Assembly (NCBI GenBank): GCA_029547265.1 | Contig: JAKPPP010000335.1 | Span: 1-46,472 of the forward strand | DNA from: Bacteroidota bacterium | GTDB taxonomy: Bacteria; Bacteroidota; Bacteroidia; AKYH767-A; OLB10 | DNA length: 46,472 nt | Reading direction: 5' to 3' | In this document: positions 14,873 to 24,546 of the stretch, piece after piece | Position numbering within the stretch: the first letter of the stretch is position 1 | Layout: every line of letters begins with the position of its first letter | Made by a program: the position numbers and the translations under genes | The notes under the pieces: model-generated | Databases searched by the model: none | Told to the model about the DNA's origin: nothing | What the model saw: the letters and a program-made list of their open reading frames with translations, nothing else

Positions 14873-17800
14873 TTAGTAAATTAAAATTTTTGATTTGAAG
14901 ACTTGATTTTCTGTTGTGATGCGGACGAAATAATATCCTTTTGCTAACTCAGCCGAATTAATTATTTGTGATTGTCCTTCAAAGGTTGAACTATGCACTA
15001 TTCTTCCAATAGCATCGGTAAGCTCAACTTTACTAATTTCAGAAGTGCAATTATTGCAGAAAAGTATCATTTGATTATTTGTCCCATCATATGTTAATCC
15101 CATAAAATTATTCGAGATGTTTTGAAGAGCTATTATTCTCGAATAATTAAATGTTCCATCGAAATCTGTTTGCTTTAATCGGTAATAATTTATTCCGGAA
15201 TAAGGATTGTCGTCGTTAAACGAATAGTTATGAATGATAGTGCTATTTCCTGCGCCATCTATTTCTCCAATCGAATTGAAAGTAATCCCGTCTTTTGATT
15301 TTTCAAGATTGAAATAATCGTTGTTAGATTCGCTAGCAGTTCTCCATTCTAATAAATTGTAATTTAATTTCGATTTTCCTGTGAATGATAAAAGTTCAAT
15401 AGGTAACGGACTTCCAAGGATAGTTAAGATGATTGAATCTTTACATCCATTAGCATCAAGCACACGAACTATATAAGTCCCAGCAGGTTGGCAAGGGAAT
15501 TGATTACTGTTTTGATATGGATCAAGGTTAATATTGTATTGGAAACTAGATGTTCCTCCTGTTTGTGTTACGTTAATTGTGTCACCACAAAGTGAATGCG
15601 ATGTGGTTGCTGCAATGGTTGGTCCTTGCACCATTCCAACAACGACATTAGAAGTTGTTAAGCAGTTTTTTGAATCTTTTACAGTTATCGTATATGGTCC
15701 CGGAGCTAAGTTGGTGAATACCGGTCCTGCTTGAAACAGTACACCATTTTTACTATACTGTAACGCTCCTGTTCCTCCGTTAGCGATGGTAGTAATGGTG
15801 CCATCGTTTGCGAAGCAAGATGATAATGTAGTATTTGTATTTGTGATTGTTGGTCCGGCTAGATTGGCTACAGTAACATTAAAAACCTTAGTGCATAAAT
15901 TTGCATCACGAACAGTGAGTGGATATGTTCCTGATGCCAATGCGGTAAATGATGTTGATGCTTGGAAAGCAATACCGTTGATACTGTATTGTAATGGAGC
16001 GATGCCGCCCGTTGCAGCAGCGATTAAACTTCCGTTACTATTTCCGCAACTTGCATTTGTGATAGTAGCCGTTAAAGTTTGTGGGACGTTAGGTGATTGA
16101 ATTAAAATACTCTTTGTATTAATACAACCATTGAAATCTTTAACATAAACAGTATAGTTTCCGCTAGCTAATCCTGTGAAAATATTACTCCCTTGATAAC
16201 TGATTCCGTTAATTGAATATTGATAAGGAGCAGTTCCTGCTGATGCAGTTGATGTAATTGTTCCGTTAGTAGTTTGGCAAGTAGCAGCAGTAGAAGTTAA
16301 GGTTTGTGTTGGTGCAAGTAAATTACCTACCGACAATCCTGTGGTACTCGTACAACCGTTTTTGTCTTTTATAGTTACAGTATAAAATCCTGCAGCTAAT
16401 CCATTAAATTGATTGCTACTTTGAAAATTAATTCCATCCACACTATACGTGTATGGAGATGTTCCTCCTGATCCATTAATTAAAAGTATTCCGTTACTGT
16501 TATTGCACGAAGCAGCTATAGGAATAGCAGTTACAGTAGGACCGGCCACTGCACCAATTGAAACAGATTTATAAGTAATACATGCACCTGCATCGCCTAT
16601 GATCACAGTATATGCGCCGGCAGGTAATCCTGTAAAGACATTGCTACTTTGAAACGAAATACCATTAACACTGTATTGATATGGCGCGGTACCGCCGCTG
16701 GTGGTGACTGTAATTGTTCCGGATGGATTTCCGCAAGGAGCTGGAGTGCTGACAGCAGTGGCTGTTGCAGCGCCAGTATTAGTTACTGTTACATTTACTG
16801 AATTTGAACATCCTGCGCCATCAAGAACAGTAACAGTATAACTTCCTGCAGCAAGTCCTGTGAAAACACTTGAACTTTGATATGCTGATCCGTTTATGCT
16901 GTATGAAAGAGATCCTGTTCCACCGCTACCGTTTGCTGATATGGTACCATTGCTTAATCCGCATGATCCTCCTGTTTGTAATGCAGTAATCGACGGACCA
17001 TTTGTTGAAGGTACAATGATAGTTTGTGTTGTGATGCATCCTCCGGGAATAATTGGCGGACCAATATCAAAGCTTTCATCATCGGCCATTAGAAGTGTAT
17101 AAGTGCCAGGTGCTAATCCCGTAAAAGTATAAGTAGGGTCAAATGTTACCCATGTTCCCGCCATGCCGGTAATACTTGCATGGTAAGGAGTTTTTGGTCC
17201 GATGCCGGTGAGTGCGATTGAACCTGTTGATGATGCGCAACTAGTACCTGTTACTACAGCACTCGCTGTTGAAAGAACTCCTAAACCTACTGTAGCTGTA
17301 ACTGTTTTAGTACATCCGTTCGCATCCTTTGCTGTTATGTAATAAGTACCCGGATTTAAATTCAAAAATAATTGAGTTGCATTCGGTACAAATGCTCCGA
17401 AGTTTAAACTGTAAGTACATGATCCGCATGTAGCACCGTTTACTTTTGGATTAGTTATTGAACCCAATGAAGTATTACACGGATATGAGTCACTGACTTT
17501 ATATGTAAATGTTGTTACTCCGGGACCTGTACCGGTTGTAGTTATAGTTACTGAAGTTGTTCCTATGCAATTAGCTGTATCTTTTACATAAACAGTGTAA
17601 GTTCCCGGAGCAACATTGATAAATGTACCTGATGATTGATATGCAACACCATTAATACTATAACGAAGAGGTGCTGTTCCTCCGGTTCCTGTTGCAATGA
17701 TTATTCCATTATTTCCTGCACAAGTGGCACCTGTTGCCGTAGCTGTAACAGAAGGTGCTTGCGCAGAAATTATTGTTGTATTTGTAGTAACAATACAGCC

Positions 17801-20800
17801 ATTTGCATCTTTAACATAAACTGTATACGAACCACCTCCAAGAGCAGTAAACGTGTTGCTTGCTTGATAAGTTGATCCGTTGATGCTGTATTGTAGAGGA
17901 GCTAGTCCACCTAAGCCTGTTACAGTTATGCTACCACTATTTACAGAACATGCACTTGAAATTGTTGTAGTCGTTAATGATAATCCAGCTACATTAATCA
18001 CAGTAGCATTTACAGTATTTGTACAACCATTAGCATCTTTAATAGTAATGGTAAATGCTCCAACGCTTAATCCGGTAAATACATTACTTACTTGATATGT
18101 TGCTCCGTTGTTGATACTATAAGTGTAAGGAGCAGTTCCGCCACTTCCGTTGGCAGTGATAGTACCGTTATTAGTTCCGCATGCAGTAGCAGTAACAGAT
18201 GCGGTAACAATAGGAGGAGTTGAACTTGGAACAACAACAATTGCTGCACCGATACATCCTGCAAGATCTTTCACATATAAAATATAAGATCCCGGAGCTA
18301 AACCTGAAAATAAAGTACTTACTTGATAAGTTGATCCTGTTAAGCTGTATGTTAATGTTCCTGCTCCGCCACTTCCTGCAGCAGTAATGGTACCGGTATT
18401 TGCAGCACATGATGATGCTGTTGCAGTACCTGTTACATTAGGAGCATTTGAACTGGTTACAATCGCAGTGGTGGTATTCGTACAATTATTAGCATCTTTT
18501 ACTATAACAGTATATGTTCCTGCGATTAATCCTGTAAACACATTGGTTGATTGAAATGTAGCGCCATTAATGCTCCATTGAAGAGGAGGTACTCCGCCTG
18601 TGCTATTTGCTGTAATACTTCCATTGGCATTTCCGCACGATGCTGTCACTGTTGTTGCCGATAGAGTAGGAGCGGGGAAGTTTCCTATTGTAGCGTTAGC
18701 CGTTGTTAAACATCCATTCGCATCTTGTACGGTTACAGTATAGGTTCCTGCAGGTAATCCTGTAAAGAGATTACTTGCTTGATACGTATTCGCGTTAATA
18801 CTGTATTGTAGTGGAGCAACACCTCCTGAAGCGACAACTGTTATTGTTCCATTCGGACTACTACAAAATGTTGAAGCAGGAATAGCAGAAACAGTGACTG
18901 TTGTGAAATTTAATATCGTAACAGATGTAACTGATGTACATCCTGTAAAATCTTTTACTGTTAAAGTATAAGTTCCTGCACCAATTCCAGGGAAAATATT
19001 ACTTGTTTGAAAGTTTACTCCATTAATACTATACGTTAGTGGTGCTGTACCTCCTGTTCCTATTGCAGTTATTGATCCTGAATTTGCTCCGCAAGATGCA
19101 TCGATTTTCGAGAAAGTAATCGAAGGACCGTTTGAGTTAATAATATTTATTATTTGCGTGTTGCTGCAATTGTTGGCATCTTTTACTGTGATAGTGTAAA
19201 ATCCGGAAGCAAGATTGGTAAATGTATTCGACGCTTGAAAAGTAACTCCGTTTATACTGTAAGTATAAGGTGATACTCCTCCTGATGCAGTAATAGTAAC
19301 AGCACCATCACTATTTCCACAAGTCGAATTTGTTATAGAAGTAGCAATGGTTGGTCCTGATAAAACAAACGTAGTTGTTGTAACTACTCCGCTACAAACT
19401 AAATTGATTGTTGCTTTAATTGTATAAGTAATATTTGGAGTAAGTCCGGTAAAGACTCCTGTAGTATTACTCGCTACTTGAGTCGCTCCGTTGAATAAAG
19501 TATAAGTTGTAGTTGATCCTGCAGGAGGCGTAGGACTAATAGTAGCTGTTGCAATAAATGTTCCGCAACTCGATCCTACATTTATCGTAAATGCATTGAA
19601 AGTACAATTATAGGAAGCTACATCATAAGCGGCAACAAAACCATTTCCTGAGGCGTATAGCGTTTTTGTTGCTTCATAATATGCTAAGTCATATACTGAG
19701 CTGGAACCGAATCCTGCAATGGAGATATCGGGTTTAGCTGCATCGTTGAATGTCGATCCGTTGAATGAATACACTTTAATTAATCCGTTGGGCATACCAA
19801 TGAAAATATTGTTGCATTCATCCGCAATGATTCCACCACTCATCAAAGCGGTGTTACCAACCAATGAAATTGGAGTTCCTACAGTAGCTCCTGTTGCTTT
19901 GTCGATGGCTTTTAGGTTTAATCCATCCCAATAAAAAAGATAAGATGCATTAATGGCAAATACATTACTCGAATTATCGATATTCGGTCCCATTAAATAG
20001 GGGCGATTTGCAATTTCCTGTATTGTTGTATATCCCGAAGGGACTGTCCATGCTACCGATGCCGCGCTGTAGGGTGCATTGTTTTTATAGATTTTATTCG
20101 ATAGCGAAGGTGTGCCGATTAAAGATCCATAAATTGTATAAAGAGAGTTGTTTGATGGATCAATAATTGCATCTGATATATCTTGCGCCCAACCATTAGT
20201 TCCATAAGGAATTCCGGTGACATTGACCGATGAAATTGTTGCTGACGGAGGAGCAAGTAATCCAAAATTGATATTCGAATTTGTACCTCCTCCGGCAATC
20301 ATTAGTTGTGCAACACCACTATTGCAATTCCATAACATTTTCCAGTTTTCGAGGAAACTTCCATTAGCAGTAGAGATATAGTTGTCATATACTCCGATGG
20401 TGTTAATTCTAATTACTCTATGTCCACCGCTTGGCGAAAATCCTTGTCCTAAATAAACATTACCCGTATTTTTCTCAACTACCCAACCTCCGTAATAAGT
20501 TCCGAAAGTCCATGCCGGAATAGTTAGCACTCCACTAAACGTCCATTGTAAAACACCATTTTGATCGAACTTAGCAAGTTTATACACTGAGCCATCGCCG
20601 CCACCGGTAACATATACATTACCTGCATAATCGTAATCAACATCCTTAGCTTTACCTGCATTTGTACCCGGACTAGTTAAATTACTAGTTCCGCTTACGA
20701 AAGGATCGATAGTGATACCACGTGATTTATCGAAATTATCGGGAAAGTCAAATGATACAGTTTTACCTTTTAAAGAGAATGACGATTTAACATCGGCGAT

Positions 20801-21577
20801 AGGATTGCTTGAATTTAATTTGTCGCTATAATACGTGATAGGTAATGATTCGATGGTAACCCCTGAAACAGATTTAATAATTAAATTTCCGTTGGCATCA
20901 CGCTTTAACCTTTTCAACTGTCCCGCAAAACTCATTTTTAACTTGCTGATATCCGCGTTAGGTTTTACGATTAAGCTATATTCATATCCAATGCTATCTT
21001 TATTGGTGAATGAATATACTAGGTCGATACCATCATAAAGGTTTTTATAAGTGATTTTAGTGTAAGCGCGAGCTTTAGCAGAAGAAAATCCATAAGTGTG
21101 ATACTCTTCAGTAAGTCCCTCCGCAATAACTTCAGTATTTGCCGATTTTTCGAGCCACGACATAGTAATGGTTCTGTCAACTACTTTTAATTCTTCAATC
21201 TCCTCCTCGCTTTTCTTTTTATGTTTTCTTCTTTCCTCTTTTTCCATCTCTGTTAAAGTAGGACCAACAACTTTACGGTGTAAATAAATAACCCCTTTTT
21301 CAGTAAATAAAACCGGAATGCCAAATCCCTCATAGGCATAAAGTATTTTACCCATTTCAGGATAGGCTGGGTAATTTTCTCCGTATTGACCTACATTCTC
21401 AATAAAGCGACGAGTGGTGCCGTAAAGATCTTTTTTATCTCCTTTAATATAGCGCGACACGGCTTCAGCTTCCTGATTAGATGCTTGAGCAAATAAATTG
21501 TCGGCTGATAAAACGAAAATCAGAAGCAATAGAAATTGAATTGATTTTCTAATAGTGGAGTATGTAACAGTAAACAT
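14873..21577 (-). CDS. Giant SprB-repeat surface protein with T9SS sorting domain
   Basis: A 2234-residue exported protein. A signal peptide ends near NLFAQ. An N-terminal DUF7948-like domain (about 50-310) starts RRFIENVGQYGENYPAYPEM. A region of about 320-680 resembles a beta-propeller, with NVYVTGGGDGSVYKLAKFDQNG. Seventeen tandem repeats of about 74 residues follow (15412-19330). Fifteen are canonical: SCGxxxGxIT, GGxxPxxYSING, FQxSNxFxGLxxGxYTVxVKDxNGC. Two (units 9 and 10) are divergent. The C-terminal 75 residues form a T9SS type A sorting domain ending FKSKILIY. SprB repeats were first named from the gliding adhesin SprB of Flavobacterium; adhesion or motility is a reasonable inference. 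It is the largest gene here and is followed by a bidirectional terminator. Confidence 0.9.
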   Translation of the reverse strand: MFTVTYSTIRKSIQFLLLLIFVLSADNLFAQASNQEAEAVSRYIKGDKKDLYGTTRRFIENVGQYGENYPAYPEMGKILYAYEGFGIPVLFTEKGVIYLHRKVVGPTLTEMEKEERRKHKKKSEEEIEELKVVDRTITMSWLEKSANTEVIAEGLTEEYHTYGFSSAKARAYTKITYKNLYDGIDLVYSFTNKDSIGYEYSLIVKPNADISKLKMSFAGQLKRLKRDANGNLIIKSVSGVTIESLPITYYSDKLNSSNPIADVKSSFSLKGKTVSFDFPDNFDKSRGITIDPFVSGTSNLTSPGTNAGKAKDVDYDYAGNVYVTGGGDGSVYKLAKFDQNGVLQWTFSGVLTIPAWTFGTYYGGWVVEKNTGNVYLGQGFSPSGGHRVIRINTIGVYDNYISTANGSFLENWKMLWNCNSGVAQLMIAGGGTNSNINFGLLAPPSATISSVNVTGIPYGTNGWAQDISDAIIDPSNNSLYTIYGSLIGTPSLSNKIYKNNAPYSAASVAWTVPSGYTTIQEIANRPYLMGPNIDNSSNVFAINASYLFYWDGLNLKAIDKATGATVGTPISLVGNTALMSGGIIADECNNIFIGMPNGLIKVYSFNGSTFNDAAKPDISIAGFGSSSVYDLAYYEATKTLYASGNGFVAAYDVASYNCTFNAFTINVGSSCGTFIATATISPTPPAGSTTTYTLFNGATQVASNTTGVFTGLTPNITYTIKATINLVCSGVVTTTTFVLSGPTIATSITNSTCGNSDGAVTITASGGVSPYTYSINGVTFQASNTFTNLASGFYTITVKDANNCSNTQIINIINSNGPSITFSKIDASCGANSGSITAIGTGGTAPLTYSINGVNFQTSNIFPGIGAGTYTLTVKDFTGCTSVTSVTILNFTTVTVSAIPASTFCSSPNGTITVVASGGVAPLQYSINANTYQASNLFTGLPAGTYTVTVQDANGCLTTANATIGNFPAPTLSATTVTASCGNANGSITANSTGGVPPLQWSINGATFQSTNVFTGLIAGTYTVIVKDANNCTNTTTAIVTSSNAPNVTGTATASSCAANTGTITAAGSGGAGTLTYSLTGSTYQVSTLFSGLAPGSYILYVKDLAGCIGAAIVVVPSSTPPIVTASVTATACGTNNGTITANGSGGTAPYTYSINNGATYQVSNVFTGLSVGAFTITIKDANGCTNTVNATVINVAGLSLTTTTISSACSVNSGSITVTGLGGLAPLQYSINGSTYQASNTFTALGGGSYTVYVKDANGCIVTTNTTIISAQAPSVTATATGATCAGNNGIIIATGTGGTAPLRYSINGVAYQSSGTFINVAPGTYTVYVKDTANCIGTTSVTITTTGTGPGVTTFTYKVSDSYPCNTSLGSITNPKVNGATCGSCTYSLNFGAFVPNATQLFLNLNPGTYYITAKDANGCTKTVTATVGLGVLSTASAVVTGTSCASSTGSIALTGIGPKTPYHASITGMAGTWVTFDPTYTFTGLAPGTYTLLMADDESFDIGPPIIPGGCITTQTIIVPSTNGPSITALQTGGSCGLSNGTISANGSGGTGSLSYSINGSAYQSSSVFTGLAAGSYTVTVLDGAGCSNSVNVTVTNTGAATATAVSTPAPCGNPSGTITVTTSGGTAPYQYSVNGISFQSSNVFTGLPAGAYTVIIGDAGACITYKSVSIGAVAGPTVTAIPIAASCNNSNGILLINGSGGTSPYTYSVDGINFQSSNQFNGLAAGFYTVTIKDKNGCTSTTGLSVGNLLAPTQTLTSTAATCQTTNGTITSTASAGTAPYQYSINGISYQGSNIFTGLASGNYTVYVKDFNGCINTKSILIQSPNVPQTLTATITNASCGNSNGSLIAAATGGIAPLQYSINGIAFQASTSFTALASGTYPLTVRDANLCTKVFNVTVANLAGPTITNTNTTLSSCFANDGTITTIANGGTGALQYSKNGVLFQAGPVFTNLAPGPYTITVKDSKNCLTTSNVVVGMVQGPTIAATTSHSLCGDTINVTQTGGTSSFQYNINLDPYQNSNQFPCQPAGTYIVRVLDANGCKDSIILTILGSPLPIELLSFTGKSKLNYNLLEWRTASESNNDYFNLEKSKDGITFNSIGEIDGAGNSTIIHNYSFNDDNPYSGINYYRLKQTDFDGTFNYSRIIALQNISNNFMGLTYDGTNNQMILFCNNCTSEISKVELTDAIGRIVHSSTFEGQSQIINSAELAKGYYFVRITTENQVFKSKILIY
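15412..19330 (-). repeat. Seventeen SprB-type coding repeats
   Basis: Tandem units of about 222-225 bases inside the giant protein. Each unit has one Cys near its start (SCG) and one at its end (DANGC), so regular disulfides are possible. Units 9 and 10 depart from the pattern: unit 9 has an extra CGSC cluster and unit 10 carries an insertion with acidic residues (MADDESFD). DNA identity between units looks moderate, so the array is old or under diversifying change. Confidence 0.85.
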
Positions 21578-22154
21578 AGGCTATGTAGGATGTAATCATG
21601 TGAATTAATTATTACAACTCACATTTGCATAATCTTCACTGAAGATAGAAGTCGCTAGTTTTGGTTATGCAATCGCTTTATTAATATGGGATGTTTAGAA
21701 ACAAATCAATTTGACAGGAATTGATTATACTTCGTTTTCACCTTAATATTGATTAGAGATTTTCTTAATCGACAACTTTCTGTTTTAATGTAATTTGTTT
21801 TAAAATGGAAGTTGTAACAACATTTTAATTATACTTCAAGCAAAATAGATGCAAAACTTTAATTACGATAGTAATATCAACTGAAGTGGTGTTTTTGCAT
21901 ATCGAGCAAGGCGAAAAATAATTTAAAAGAATGCATGTGTCTTACTTTGTCACTGTTGAATAAATAAAACAGAATTTAAATTTAAAAAAGTATAAATTTG
22001 TTGTTTAAACAAGTATCTTGCAAGAGTATGATATTTGTCATGTCTGTCTTAACTGTTTTGATATATTTATAAAATATAAAACAAAAAGTATATTATAGTT
22101 CAGGACAGTAAAATATTTAATGTCGTTAGTATTTTTAATTTCATTTCAATATTA

Positions 22155-22202
22155 TGTTTTCAATAATAATATTTGACATGTCAAATATTATTATTGAAAA
22201 CA
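22155..22202. repeat. 48-base perfect palindrome centred on GACATGTC
   Basis: Both 24-base arms are exact reverse complements with no spacer: the left arm starts TGTTTTCAATAATAATATTT and the centre (22175-22182) reads GACATGTC. It is almost all A/T apart from the centre and ends, has no T-tract after it, and so is not an ordinary terminator. It could be a cruciform, an operator or an RNA hairpin. Confidence 0.95.
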
Positions 22203-22297
22203 GTACAAATGTCTAATTCGTTGGCCGTCAATTGGCCTATAATACTATTTCGCCCAAAAATTTCCTGCCGATTGCTTTTTGTATTATAAAATATTTT

Positions 22298-22305
22298 TAT
22301 ATTTG
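22298..22305 (+). promoter_or_regulatory. -7 promoter element of the first propeller gene
   Basis: TATATTTG matches TAnnTTTG. A TTTG at 22278-22281 is 16 bases upstream, shorter than usual. The leader would be about 125 bases. Confidence 0.45.
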
Positions 22306-22434
22306 TTAAGAAGCAAATGTTTTAAGCAGAAAGAATAATTCGTTAGTTTGTATTAGTTTCAATACGTCTTACTCTTTCTTGTTATATACTGAGGCAACGA
22401 TTTAGTTATTCATTTTAATTTAATTCCTATTGTC

Positions 22435-24480
22435 ATGAAAAGAATATTTTTAGCAATACTCATTCACCTATTGATGTTAATGAACGCAAGTGCTCAATGG
22501 GTTCAAACTAATGGACCGGAGGGTGGTTACATTAATTGTATTGCAATTAGTGGAAGCAACATTTTTGCTGGCACATTGGGTGCAGGTGTGTTTTTATCTA
22601 CCAATAATGGCAGCAGTTGGAATGCTGTTAATGCTGGATTAACAAGTCTTACTGTTAATTCATTAGCTACCAACGGAAGCACAATTTATGCAGGGACCAA
22701 TACTGGAGTGTTTTTATCAACCAATAACGGTAGTAGTTGGACATCCATAAATGCAGGATTGAATAATCATAATATATATTCGTTAGCGATTGGTGGAGGT
22801 GATATTTTGGCCGGGACAGCGGGTGGAGGCGTGTTTTTAACTACTAATAATGGCAATAATTGGACTACATTGAATACAGGATTGCCCACTAATACTACAA
22901 TATCTTCTTTAGCGATAAGTGGAAATGTTTTATTAGCCGGGACTTTTGGAGCCGGTTTGTATTTATCTACTAATAATGGAAACAATTGGTCAGTAGTGAG
23001 TTCTGGGGTTCCGAATAATACTATTGTTTATTCATTATCAATAATCGGAAGCACTATTATTGCAGGGACAAATGCTGGTGTATTTTTATCTTTCAATAAT
23101 GGTAGTAGTTGGGTCGCTGTAAATACAGGATTCCCAAGTAATATAGTTGTTTTGTCATTAGCCATTAGCGGAGGCACTATTTTTGCTGGAACAAATTACG
23201 GTGTATATTTATCTAACAATAATGGTAGCAGTTGGGCTGCTGTGAATACGGGTTTGACCAATACTTATGTTTTGTCCCTAGCAGTTACTGGAAGTACTAT
23301 TTTTGCCGGTACGCAAGGTAGTGGTGCTTTCTTATCCATCAATAGTGGAAGCAGTTGGACTTCAGTAAATTCAGGATTGTTCAATTCTTTTATTTGGTCA
23401 TTAGGCATCATAGGAAGTAATATTTTTGCTGGAAGTACTACTGGAGGTGTGTTTTTATCTACGAATTATGGTAATAGTTGGGCTGCTGTGAATACAGGAT
23501 TGACCAATATTCATATTGGATCACTAGCCATTAGCGGAAGTAATATTTTTGTTGGAACATCTGGTGGTGGAGTGTTTTTATCTACCAATTATGGAAATAG
23601 TTGGACTCTTGTGAATACAGGATTGCCAAGTAATCCGATGGTAACTTCACTAGAAATAAGTGGTAGTACTGTTTTTGCTGGGACTTTTGGTGGAGGCGGT
23701 GTATTTAAATCTATCAATAATGGAAGCAGTTGGGTTGCTGTTAATTCAGGTTTGCCAGCAAATACTAATGTTAAATCTATTGCTATAAATGGAAGCAATA
23801 TTTTTGCAGGAACCCAAAATGGTGGAGTTTACTTATCTACTAATAATGGTGGTAGTTGGACCGCCGTGAATACAGGATTGCCAAGTAATGTGACTGTTAA
23901 TGATATAGCAATAAGCGGAAGCAATATTTTTGCTGGGACCATTTATGGTGTTTTTTTATCTACAAATAATGGTAATAGTTGGACCGCTGTGAATACAGGG
24001 TTAATAAATACTAATATTCTAACCTTCTCAATCATTGGAACAACCATCTTAGCAGGGACAAATTATGGTGTGTTTATTTCGACCAATAATGGAAGTACTT
24101 GGATTCCTATGAATATAGGATTGAACAGTACTAATGTTCAATCTATTGCCATTAGCGGAAACACTGTTTTTGCCGGAACTGATGCACGTGGTGTATGGGT
24201 TAGCCCATTAGGTGGAGTCGGATTTGAAGAAAACCAAGATGAAACAAAGATCAACATCTATCCCAACCCCTTCACTTCTCAGACAACTATTAACTTTTCG
24301 GAGTATCAAAATAATAGCACCATAAAAATAGTAGATCTGCAAGGAAAAGTAATTAAGTCAATAAACTTTAGCGGAAAAGAATTTGAACTAGAGAAAGACG
24401 CTATGCAAGCCGGAATGTATTTAATACAAGTAACTGACGACAAACAGAATTTTACGAGTAAGAAAATATTAATCCAGTAA
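22435..24480 (+). CDS. Secreted 14-blade beta-propeller protein with T9SS sorting domain
   Basis: A 681-residue protein. The signal peptide ends at NASAQ. Fourteen tandem units of about 40-42 residues follow, with consensus SLAISGSxIFAGTxxGVFLSTNNGSSWxxVNTGL. The NNGSSW part is the Asp-box/BNR type motif of sialidase- and YCF48-like propellers. Fourteen units would make two seven-bladed propellers in tandem. The last 75 residues form a T9SS type A sorting domain (NIYPNPFTSQTTINFSEY to KKILIQ). It should be exported through T9SS and attached to the cell surface or released. No glycosidase catalytic residues are evident. The paralogue follows 66 bases downstream. Confidence 0.88.
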   Translation: MKRIFLAILIHLLMLMNASAQWVQTNGPEGGYINCIAISGSNIFAGTLGAGVFLSTNNGSSWNAVNAGLTSLTVNSLATNGSTIYAGTNTGVFLSTNNGSSWTSINAGLNNHNIYSLAIGGGDILAGTAGGGVFLTTNNGNNWTTLNTGLPTNTTISSLAISGNVLLAGTFGAGLYLSTNNGNNWSVVSSGVPNNTIVYSLSIIGSTIIAGTNAGVFLSFNNGSSWVAVNTGFPSNIVVLSLAISGGTIFAGTNYGVYLSNNNGSSWAAVNTGLTNTYVLSLAVTGSTIFAGTQGSGAFLSINSGSSWTSVNSGLFNSFIWSLGIIGSNIFAGSTTGGVFLSTNYGNSWAAVNTGLTNIHIGSLAISGSNIFVGTSGGGVFLSTNYGNSWTLVNTGLPSNPMVTSLEISGSTVFAGTFGGGGVFKSINNGSSWVAVNSGLPANTNVKSIAINGSNIFAGTQNGGVYLSTNNGGSWTAVNTGLPSNVTVNDIAISGSNIFAGTIYGVFLSTNNGNSWTAVNTGLINTNILTFSIIGTTILAGTNYGVFISTNNGSTWIPMNIGLNSTNVQSIAISGNTVFAGTDARGVWVSPLGGVGFEENQDETKINIYPNPFTSQTTINFSEYQNNSTIKIVDLQGKVIKSINFSGKEFELEKDAMQAGMYLIQVTDDKQNFTSKKILIQ

Positions 24481-24546
24481 CTTTATTGAGAGTATAAAAG
24501 AGTATATCAGCTTCGAATAGTTTTCATTTAATAAATATCATACCAT

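Larger units (their letters stand above)
21578..22434. other. 857-base AT-rich gene-free spacer
   Basis: It separates the divergent giant surface-protein and propeller genes. No coding region is supportable. It holds a 48-base perfect palindrome (22155-22202) and a related half-site ATATTTGTCATGTC (22031-22044). A direct repeat of TTGGCC sits near 22220-22236, and a -7 element for the plus-strand gene lies at 22298-22305. It is the longest spacer in the window and is probably regulatory. Confidence 0.7.

Noticed and set aside
15534-18410. Several 60-105-residue open frames antisense to the SprB repeats
   Set aside because: They mirror the repeat periodicity of the real gene and have no independent support.
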